A stretch of 64,000 nt of DNA from NCBI GenBank assembly GCA_029168955.1, contig JAPDOI010000709.1, positions 186,001 through 250,000 of the forward strand, read 5' to 3'. The notes below the pieces were generated by a model, which was given only the letters and a program-made list of their open reading frames with translations, ran no database searches and had not been told where the DNA came from. Shown one piece after another: positions 45,890-54,823 of this stretch (position 1 is its first letter; each line of letters starts with the position of its first letter). The position numbers were made by a program, and so were the translations under genes. The stretch comes from Aplectana chamaeleonis. Its lineage: Eukaryota; Nematoda; Chromadorea; Rhabditida; Cosmocercidae.

Positions 45890-46212
45890 TGCTGGGGCCG
45901 AGGGAAGTCGATGGGAAGCGCCGAGGAAAGTCGAAGGGAAGCGGAAGGCATGATACCGCGCGCCAGAGAATTTGACGAACCCATCTCACCCTCTGTAAGA
46001 TGGTAATGCAAACTGTGTTACGTATCCATATCACTGCGAAAAGATGAAAACTCCATCGGGAAGCAGGCATTTTTCAGCGAAGCGATGCGAGAAATTCCGG
46101 TGGTCGCGAGGGAAGCCAAGGGAGGCGAGGGGTGGTCGTGGAGCGCGCGATTTGTACTGAATCTTCACCTCATCTCCTCTTCGTTTTCCCGGCGGGTTGA
46201 TGGCGAATACGG
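45890..46212. mobile_element. TIR MITE family M2, copy 2
   Basis: Aligns with 27116-27446 over about 320 bp. The right end CGGCGGGTTGATGGCGAATA is clear; the left inverted repeat is decayed. Immediately to the right, GCCGTCTAGGATAGTACCC (46224-46242) resembles a MITE-alpha end. Confidence 0.7.
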
Positions 46213-46242
46213 CCCATGGATGGCGCCGTCTAGGATAGTACC

Positions 46243-47082
46243 CAAATGCATCCATCACATATATCAGGCCCCATCACAGTTGGATCGTCTGACTCCGCCT
46301 TACTTATTTCAACCCGGTCGATAATCGTTGACAATGTAAGACTCTGGAACGCATCCGAACGCAGACTATTGACGGACTACGAATATCGACGGGGTGGACT
46401 ACTGACGGACGCAGACGGACTTATCACGTGCATTGTCTGCACTCAAATTTCCACCTGTCTGGTACAGGCTATAAAACGGCGAAATTCACGTGGTTCCCAC
46501 GCGTGCTGGTGTGGAGCGGAGGTTAGAGACAGTGAGAGAGCGGAGGGCAGTCGGAGGCTGAGGCATCGCGCGCGCCGCTCGCGCATCGAATGATGAGAAC
46601 TACGACATTTATAGAGTATACTTAGCGAACGAGGCCCGTATTCGTGAATGATTTACCCGCGAGGTAAGGTTCCTTCCATACGTGGCAAGAGCGCTCGCTC
46701 TCGCTCTCTAGCGTTCCTCAGTGCTCTCCAACGCTGATAGGTGCCCGCTCAGGGAGGAGGGCTCCGGCGTATGCATTCTGCTCCGTGTTGATTCGATTGA
46801 AAACGCTCGATCTGGTGATCACTCACCCGAATCGACTTGTTTGCTGCTCACCTATCACGCTTTGAGAGGGATTTGGTAGGCGTGTTAGACACGAGGGCAT
46901 TGGTTTTGAGGTGGGTTTGGTCCTTATTGTTCGAGGGCTAGAGAAATGACTTGAAAGTGGCTGCAACTCTCCCGAATTAGGCGTGGGCGCGCGAGAGAGG
47001 CTAGCAATTCGTGTGCCCTCGATGAACATCGATTTTGCCAAATCGCGCGCCCTCGCAACGTATGGACGCTGCCTAGTGATGA
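46243..47082. other. Unassigned intergenic sequence
   Basis: No gene recognised. TACAGGCTATAAAACGGCG at about 46466 resembles the terminus of the foldback at 22227, so an element remnant is likely here. GC-rich with CGCTCGCTCTCGCTCTC runs. Confidence 0.35.
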
Positions 47083-47084
47083 AT

Positions 47085-47499
47085 ATTACTAGGGGCATGT
47101 GGATCGAATCCACACCGCGGGTGTGGCTAAGGAGCAGTTCGGCTAGCACACGTGACGCGCGACGGAAAGGCGCTGTGCGCGCTCATCGTCCTTGGGGCGC
47201 GTTAACCGAGGACCTCCGAGAAAAGTAGTCGTTGTCCCATTGTAGCCGTCCCCCTTTATCATTTTTTGCATTTCATTCATGTTTTTTGTTTCTAATGTGC
47301 TTTTTAGACGCAATGCTTCTCGTACATACCATCGTTTCAATGGAATTCGCAACTTTTTTGAGAGCCCTTGATTAACGCGCCCCAAGGACGATGAGCGCGC
47401 ACAGCGTTTTACCGCCGCGCGCGTCGTATGTACCAGCTGAACTGCTCCTTAGCCACACCCGCGGTGTGGATTCGATCCACATGCCATTACTAGGAATCT
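47085..47499. mobile_element. Foldback element, 415 bp
   Basis: Arms of about 110 bp: GGCATGTGGATCGAATCCAC, ACCGCGGGTGTGGCTAAGGA and GCGCTCATCGTCCTTGGGGC on the left, with their complements at 47376-47490, around a 170-bp AT-rich centre. The outer edges both carry ATTACTAG-type bases. No ORF. Confidence 0.8.
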
Positions 47500-48047
47500 T
47501 TGCAATTTCTGTGTTCTATGTGCCTGTCTCGCTTCTCCACGGACGCGTAGTGCACATGAATTGCAGGTTTTCTCATTAACATTTACCCTTGCCTCACGGG
47601 TCAATCTTTCATGATGTCGGGCCCGGGTGGCACTCGATCGATGGGCCAGCTCTGTCGGGGCCTCAGGCCGGTCACGCAAGAGTTTAGGTGCTTAGAACGT
47701 CGGAGGGCCGCGCCCCCGTACCCACCAATCAGCGAGGCGGGGCCCCCTCCGCGCCTGGCGCCCTACAGGTCCCCACCCCAGCCCCATGACTCATAATGGG
47801 CGCGACGCCCGGATATCCAAGCAAAGGGGCGCTGGGCCCGGGAAGAACATCTCCGCGGTGTCATCGTTAAAATATATAAATGATTGACTCCTTGTATAAC
47901 AATCTCCGGGAACCACCTCTCACACCCTTGGCGGGTGCTATACCCTTCTCCAAAATTTTCCAAACCCCATGGTGGGTGTCCCATTCAAGTATAATCAATA
48001 AACTGGGGAGCTTACCTTACTGCTACCCCGCGAAGTGCGCGATGATG
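47500..48047. other. Unassigned intergenic sequence
   Basis: About 550 bp, GC-rich in the middle. No gene or RNA recognised. Confidence 0.35.
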
Positions 48048-48711
48048 TAAGTACTCAGGTACTCAGGACGACGGCCGGCGAACCTTTCCCAGCTGGCCCG
48101 CGGTCTCCGTCCTCCGGCCGCCCGCTTTTGGTTCGCCGGCCAGCTTCATGTCGATGGCCGGCCGACCTTTACCAGATGGCCCGCGATCATTATTTGTATT
48201 ATTGTTTACATCGAGCATGTCACCCCGGCCCTACGGCGGAGAAACGCCCCGTATCGGTTCGCCGCAGTCTGCGGTGAGGAACCACCCTTCCCGCGGATCG
48301 CGGCGAAAACCGCACCCCCCCCCCCTCCAGCCGTGGGGATACCCCTATCCCCTCAGCGGTCAAAAATATGCTGGCCTCCGGAGAGTGCCTCGAAGTCACC
48401 TTCCAAGGCGGGCATTAGAATGCCGAATGAGGACTCTAGTGAGATGAGGCGCCTTTTATACCGGCTGTGCACGTGATAAGCTTGTTACGCCGTGATCGTT
48501 CGTGACCAGTATCGATTGTCTTTCCAACCGGCCGAATTGAAGATGGCGTGACGTGTTTGGTGGCTCGCGGGCGAGCCAATATCCGCGCTGCGTGTGCGCC
48601 GCATGCAGCATGGTTTGCCGCTGGCCGGCACCCTCGAAATGTGGGGCGCCGGCCGTCGTTTTCGGCATACCCGCTCGCCGGCCGTCGCCTTGAGTACCTG
48701 AGTACTTACTC
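48048..48711. mobile_element. TIR element, 664 bp
   Basis: Terminal inverted repeats of about 36 bp: GTAAGTACTCAGGTACTCAG, then GACGACGGCCGGCGA on the left, and the complement on the right (CGCCGGCCGTCGCCTTGAGT, ACCTGAGTACTTAC). The GC-rich interior has further GCCGGCC-type inversions. No ORF with a recognisable transposase domain, so non-autonomous. Confidence 0.75.
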
Positions 48712-49079
48712 AGTGGTGCCTGCAGTGAAGTTACCATAAAATTGTGCTCCGTATGTGGCGCGGGTTTGATTCTGGCGTTCAACGTGTCGTGCGATTTGCT
48801 CGAGCAAACATGTTTTCCTCTGTTTCGAATTTTCCCTGCAGGACCAAGCTAACGATATTTGGTGGCGCCCCCGCCTCGCTCCTGATGATTCTCCTCTCGC
48901 AAAACATGGCCCCCGCCGCTCGCCCTTGGTCGGAAATTCCCGGGCACACGGCCCTCTAACGTTCTGAGTGAAAAGGGTGGCCGACTGAACAGAAAAAAAA
49001 CCTAACATAATAGTTAAGTTCGTCTAATCTGTAGAGGCATAGATCCGTAGTAAACCCACCATTCAGTCAGGATCATCTA

Positions 49080-49562
49080 AGGCCCCGTTATAGTCGGTGG
49101 ATCTACTGAGTCCCACCGGGTCGATACGCACCCAATTCGTGGGAAACGGGTGCAAAAAAAAATCAACTCACTGAGTCCGACTGCGACCATCTGATGCCCA
49201 CCGCAATCCCCCCGGTCGATACTGATTGTTCTCATGCGTACACGGGCGGTGCCAATACACCGACTGAGTCCCACTGAGTCCCACCGAAATCATCCTCACC
49301 CCACCCGGTCGATATAGGAGTTCCTCACGTGATTTGGGTGCATTTTTTTCGGGCCGACTGCGACCTGCCGAGTCCCGCCGCATCTCGACTCTCGTCGTCT
49401 GTGCTCTGCCCCACCTACTGCTGCCGATGACTATCGATTCCGTGTTTCGCAGAGGAACTGGTTGGCGCTGGTGGCAACCGGACTCAGCAGGTTTTTCCAC
49501 CCCGGAGTCATTCGGACTCAGTCGGACTCAGCAGGTTTTTCGACGAAGTTTGACCGGGGCCT
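49080..49562. mobile_element. TA-flanked MITE, 483 bp
   Basis: Ends AGGCCCCG and CGGGGCCT are flanked by TA on both sides (49078-49079, 49563-49564), the target used by Tc1/mariner-type transposases. The interior has short repeats of ACTGAGTCC/GGACTCAG on both arms. No transposase ORF. Confidence 0.75.
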
Positions 49563-49564
49563 TA

Positions 49565-50184
49565 GTGGGTGATAAGAACTTCTTAAATTTTGGGCCGGTC
49601 GGTTTTCAACCATGTTCTATCGAGTAGGCGAATAAAAATCGTATGCAAGATGTTTTCTGTTCCACCGGTATCTAAATTCTTACGCGTGGGACCTGATATA
49701 TATCAAACAGTCAACAAAAAGCTCACACAAACACAAAGTTGCTTCCCCATGCAGTGGCTTCTTTGCCTATTTTTCATCAGCCAATTTTGCAGATTCCGCA
49801 CGTCATTCGCAAAATTCTTCAGCAGCAGATTGTAAAACTGGCTTTGCATAAAATAACCTCACTTCTTACCACTGTTGCCTCTCCCACTCCCTTATCAAAT
49901 TCTCATTTTTACTCGTGTTCCGACATGAACCAGCTACACGCGGTTGAGTCCACCAAACGAAATTCGTCGCAGGCTTCCGTGATGATTGCCAGGGGCGGTA
50001 GTAATCTGGCTTAATATACAACCTAAATCGTTTATTTGAATTGCATCTGATTGTGAGGGACATCTGTGTAATAGTTTAGAAACTTTGTGTGATGCATGAG
50101 GATGCCCCAGGTAAAATCCCGACTCTTAATGAGCAAGGAAACTCCAAATCAAATCTATCTTTGACTCAGATTTGTAGATGTCGC
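49565..50184. other. Unassigned intergenic sequence
   Basis: No gene recognised; contains the end of dispersed repeat R1 in reverse orientation near 49992-50014. Confidence 0.35.
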
Positions 50185-51150
50185 GGATCTAATTCAGACC
50201 TCTTGCTGGGACGGGTCTTGTGCGCCCGCCTTCCCGCCGTTTGCCAATCATGGCAGCCTCGGCATACGGTGTGCCGCGCTTGCCGCGGCGGCGACCACAC
50301 AATATCGATAACGAGCAGGCCGATTGAGTGATCGGTGGAGATCATGCAGAACAAATCGCTATTGGCACACACATCTAAACTCCTTTTTGAGGCAAAAACG
50401 CTGAGGTATCTTCGTACTGACCTAAAACATTTCAGGATCATGCAAAGTCTGAAACCTTGGAGTGGGTAATATTTCTTCCTTTGTAGGCAATGTTTTAAAA
50501 AACAAAAGTTTGAATGAAAGAGCGTATTAGTTTGTCATCTAAAGGGTTACCAACATTTAATAAATTGAGACGCGACATAATGCAATATTCAATTGCTTAA
50601 TTCAAGTCAGAAATGCTCCCACCCAGGGGTTTCAACCCCTTGAAAAAAATCGGAGAATTTCTCACACCCGTGTCAGAAATGCTCTTTAAAATCAAAATCA
50701 TCGGGTTATCCTTGTTGAAAATGGGCGGAGGCGCTCCAGACCTGATCGAATGGAGAAATTTCAAAGGTGGTTCGAACGGATTACATCGTGAATAATCTCC
50801 TAACAACGATAAATATCCATGTCAAGATCATTTCTAACATCGGTATGGATCAACCTTAGCTTTGGGTCTGAACTGCCCTACGCAAATAACAAAGCGCCTT
50901 AATTTCGATATGTTTGAAGGCATTAAAAGGATTCCCTACTGTTTTTGCTCAAAACGGAGTTTAAATGTATGTGTCGATAGTCATTTGCTCCGCATGATCT
51001 CCGCCGATCGCCTAATCAGCCTGCTCGTTATCGATGTTGCGTGGTCGCCGCCGCAGCGAGCGCGGCACACCATATGCCGAGGCTGCCATGATTGGCAAAC
51101 GGCGAGAAGGCGGGCGCACAAGATCCGTCCCAGCAAGAGGTCTGATTTAG
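50185..51150. mobile_element. Large foldback element with 190-bp arms
   Basis: The left arm (about 50185-50374) has GACCTCTTGCTGGGACGGGT, GCCAATCATGGCAGCCTCGG and CGATAACGAGCAGGC; the complement occupies about 50960-51150. A spacer of about 580 bp contains no recognisable ORF. Arm identity is roughly 80 percent, so it is older than the foldback at 30802. Confidence 0.75.
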
Positions 51151-51467
51151 AACCGATGTCGCTGATTGCGAACATCAGCGACAGATGGCTGCCGCTGATC
51201 GAGTGGTGGTTAGAGCGCACGAGACAAGGCGGCAAAAGAGAGGGCGCAGCGCATTCAGATCGATCTTCGCTAAATGTCCTCTCGACTACATTCAGGGCTC
51301 CCGTTGAAACGATTTGACGACCATGCCAGGAAGCATCCCAGAAGGGGTGAGTCGCTCACACACCGTGGTCACAAACTCCAGTGCCGACGGAGTGATGCCT
51401 GCATGGATAGCGCCGTCAACAACCCTACACCGGACGGAGCGGCCCGGTATTGAGAACAGCATTGCAG

Positions 51468-51555
51468 ACGTCACAGTGAACGAGGGGCTGACCCCACCTC
51501 AAGTAAACGCTTGTAGCATCATCAACCTTAGGATCTGCACAGGAAACGCCTTCCC
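51468..51555 (+). CDS. Possible Frizzled-like exon upstream of the protease (tentative)
   Basis: An open 88-bp segment between a good acceptor (AGCATTGCAG) and a GT (CCC|GTGACC) encodes DVTVNEGLTPPQVNACSIIN followed by LRICTGNAFP. The C-x7-C spacing with small following residues resembles the first cysteines of a Frizzled domain, which precedes LDLa and SRCR modules in corin-like proteases. The rest of such a domain was not found before 54700, and the match is short. It may be chance. Confidence 0.2.
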
Positions 51556-51804
51556 GTGACCTATTTTGAAATCTTAAATGCGACTTTATTGTGTATTACG
51601 TAACACTCTGCTCGTCTTTACCCTTCGTACCAATTTTTACCCTTTCCTTACATGATTTGCTGATTTTCCATAATAATAATCTATTTATTAAAGCAAAAGT
51701 TCAACAATTATGCAATACAAGAATTAGTCTCCCTCTCTAACCAATGCGTTTTGCCGAAAAAATCTCAAATCAATCACAAACTGTACTGAACACACCGTAC
51801 CTAA

Positions 51805-52251
51805 AGGCAGCGTTCACGATGATCATCCTCGTTGACTTTCCACTGTGAAATGATAGGCGAGAAGGATCTTAGGCTCCTAGTGTCCAAAGAACGGTAGAAA
51901 ACGAGCCAGGAACGGCAAATTAACGGCTGCAAACAAGCGTTTTGGGGCCCCAGACACGTCTGATGCCCCAGATCCGCCCCTCAGAATGAACATATGAAGA
52001 ATCAGATTACAGGAATGATCAAGTCAAGGAAGTGCTGATAAGTGAGCTGATCGCTTGATTGCATTGAATGCTATCATCCTTCTAGCGGTCAATTCCTACA
52101 CGCTCAAAAATCAACGTAAACAAGAGGGAGCCTATTTTTGCTCAAAAACTCGTCTTTCGTGTTCTTTTTAAGCATTACTTGCTATATAGGGCACCAGACC
52201 TTCCGTAAGCCGTGGAGATATCGGAAGTGGAATTTATCGTGAACGCTGCCT
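51805..52251. mobile_element. TTAA-type MITE, 447 bp
   Basis: Starts AGGCAGCGTTCACGATGATC and ends ATCGTGAACGCTGCCT. The flanks are CTAA and TTAG, one base off TTAA on each side. The interior has no ORF or known motif. Confidence 0.75.
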
Positions 52252-52255
52252 TTAG

Positions 52256-52606
52256 AGGCAGCAGACAAGCTCAAAAATGGTATCGACTTTATGACATAAA
52301 TCGAAGTTTTGGAGCTGGTTGTATTGGGAACTAACGAAAAAACGAACGAAAACTGTGTACAAATAGAGGAATAACGGTTATTTTGTTATCCGGTGGAAAT
52401 GGACGAGTTACTCAGCGCGCGGTTGAAACAGCGAATATTAGCAACAAAACGGTTCAGAGAAAATAGTGTCTTCGCCATCAAAACTGAAGTCCTGGGACTT
52501 GTACGAGAAGTAAGGAGAGCCAGACTAGGTAACAACAAACTATTACCCTAACAAGACCTTCAAAGCCAAAAGGATGGAAGCCTGAATATTATCGCGAACA
52601 CTGCCC
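52256..52606. mobile_element. TTAA-type MITE, adjacent to the previous one
   Basis: Starts AGGCAGCAGACAAGCTC flush after TTAG of the preceding element and ends at CGCGAACACTGCCC. Part of its interior (GGTTGAAACAGCGAATATTA) is inverted at 34400-34470. Two elements sharing one target site is the signature of serial insertion into the same TTAA-like site. Confidence 0.65.
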
Positions 52607-53029
52607 TAAAGGTATAAGACACCCGAAAAAATTCAAAATTTATGCAGAGCTTGAAGAGAAACACTCGCTATATATATACCCCTCCCCTAACTAGTTTTTC
52701 ACCTAATTCTTGAGCGAATCAGAATAAAGAGACCAGCTGGCAAAGGAATGGAAACCGAAGTCGTGGATGAAGTCCATCCATATATGTATTTAGCCGCTAT
52801 TGAGCTCGAAGACTGAGAAAAGCGGTGACCTGTGGTGGCCACTCATATTTCGCCTATTAGAGAGAATTGAGATCTCGCACTTAACAAGAGCTATAGAAGT
52901 GTATTCTACTACACAATTAGATAAAAACCGAAAAAATACAACAATGTCTGAGAGTGTATTGTGTTTTTGAGTACAGTATGTGATGCAACAGTGAGCCTGA
53001 TGGCTGGATTCTGCTTCCCCCAATGCACT
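52607..53029. other. Unassigned intergenic sequence
   Basis: No gene or element recognised. Confidence 0.35.
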
Positions 53030-53255
53030 CAACAGGTAGCGCAATGGCGCAGTGCAATGTCGCGCTGCTCTCGTTCCACTCGTTTTGGCCTGGTTCGCTT
53101 CCGACAAGCGTGGTGGATTTTGTTTACAGCGTTACAGTTCCTCATTCAACATATGGCTGGCTCCTCATTATTATGGTTGTCTACTCCACATCAGTCGAAG
53201 ATGTTCATTGTCATTAATTCGCACTTTAGACCAGATTACTACCGCCCCAGATATG
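53030..53255. repeat. Dispersed repeat R1, copy 2
   Basis: GGCGCAGTGCAATGTCGCGC, then TGCTCTCGT, and the downstream CAGATTACTACCGCCCC parallel 26120-26345. Family unknown. Confidence 0.6.
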
Positions 53256-53308
53256 CTGTATCGATATGTATCCACCTCATTCATAAATGGTGCCAACATC
53301 CGTCCAGT

Positions 53309-53560
53309 TCGGGGCCGGATGCATCAACGCGCCGGGTTGGGGTAGGGGCAGGGCATTCGGCATCATTGAAGATCGCCGTGCGAGGGCAGTAGATCATCCA
53401 ATCAATCGTGCCCCAGCTGTGTTTTTCGCTGCTCTATCTGCCCCAGCCTCCTAGCTGGGACAGCTGAGGCACGATTGATTTGGTGATTTACAGAGTTCTT
53501 CAAGGGCGCAGAGTGCCCTGACCCTCCCCCAACCCGGCCCAATGATGCATTCGGGCCCGG
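53309..53560. mobile_element. Nested foldback element
   Basis: Outer arms (CGGGGCCGGATGCATCA, CCGGGTTGGGGTAGGGGCAG, and the complement at about 53508-53560) enclose a second inverted repeat at 53400-53482 (ATCAATCGTGCC/GGCACGATTGAT). No ORF. Confidence 0.65.
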
Positions 53561-54187
53561 GTGTAGCCAGCCCGATCTACTCAGACCATCGCCGCATTCA
53601 GTGCGTGTCGAATATACATTCAACTCGAAGACAAGGCGGTTTTGAGCACAGTCAGGTAAAGTGCTGTTAAGAGAGCACGTGCTCCTATTGTGCTTCAAAT
53701 TAGGGCAGGTGCATCAACAGTTAAAACGTTCAATATGTACGTGCACGATGCGCATTCAAATCGATGACAATACCATTTTCCCAAAAAGGAAAGCTTACGA
53801 CGCACTCTTGAGGTGGGACTCATAGTCAGATGTCGGCAGCGTCGTCGGCTCAATTACCCAAGTTTGCGATAATTGGCCGCCCAGCCGTTGGAGTTCTCGT
53901 ACAACCGATGGTGGCCCCACGTGGTGGTCAGCGAGTTGGCCGAGTGGCACGTTGGTGTGCCGGCAGCGTTGCGTGTCGGTGTGCTGGTACGCTAGCGCTG
54001 GACTATCTTGGAGCACGTGCTCCTGAGATAACATTTAGCAGCACGTGCTTCTGCGATAAAATTTTGCCGCACTTGCTGCTCTTTGGTGCACGTGCCCCTG
54101 CGATAGTGCGTTTCGATGGGTATGGTCACTCGAGTTAAATGTATATTCGACACGCATTGATTGCGATTTTCTGAGTACATAGGATCT

Positions 54188-54347
54188 AGTTCCGCAATCG
54201 TGTTCAGTCCGCAAAGCCTCATTATCACAATCGTAGAAGCGAAGCGGTTGTTTTGAGAATGATTCTAGTTGATGTTTTAAAAAACAACCGCTTCGCTTCT
54301 ACGATTGTGATAATAAGGACTAAACGCGATTGCGGAACTGAACTATA
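54188..54347. mobile_element. Compact foldback MITE, 160 bp
   Basis: Arms TAGTTCCGCAATCGTG and TTATCACAATCGTAGAAGCG, then AAGCGGTTGTTTT, are mirrored at 54280-54347. The centre is about 28 bp. It ends about 350 bp upstream of the first protease exon. Confidence 0.8.
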
Positions 54348-54699
54348 TATGTAAATGTATCGTTTGAAAGAGGTGGGTAGAAAAATCGCACTGAACATCC
54401 GACGAAGAAGAATGGAAACAGGGGTAGAAGCCTGGGGTTGGGGTCAGGTTAACCCTCGCGAGGTAGGGTTGTTTGATGATTACGAAAGATTGTAATTGGC
54501 ATTTTCTCCCCTCTCGCGGGCATCTTCACCGCGCTACATCTCGGGCGAATTCTTCGGCGATTCAAGCATATTCTCCGTAATGTTAGTTTAGTTCTGGCAT
54601 TGCAAAGGAGTGGTTGGAAGTCCCTTGTATCACCCGAATATATCGGCAATAAATCCGGCTCCGGGATAAATTTCTCCGATTGTTAGCTGCCCTCTATAG

Positions 54700-54823
54700 T
54701 TTCATTTCATGTGCTCGACTTGCTCGGATGCTGCCTGTGACGATGGAACTTGCTTATCTCGTCAGCAGCTATGCGATGGGGCCGCTGACTGCTCAGATGC
54801 TTCTGACGAACGCGGATGCAGCG
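54700..54823 (+). CDS. Protease exon: LDL-receptor class A module
   Basis: Acceptor CCTCTATAG ends at 54699; donor GTGCGT begins at 54824. It encodes six cysteines in LDLa spacing ([33 protein letters not shown]), including the calcium-binding acidic run DC-D-SDE. The exon ends in phase 1; the split codon AGC-G|AC gives Ser-Asp at the junction with the next exon, which fits exactly. Confidence 0.85.
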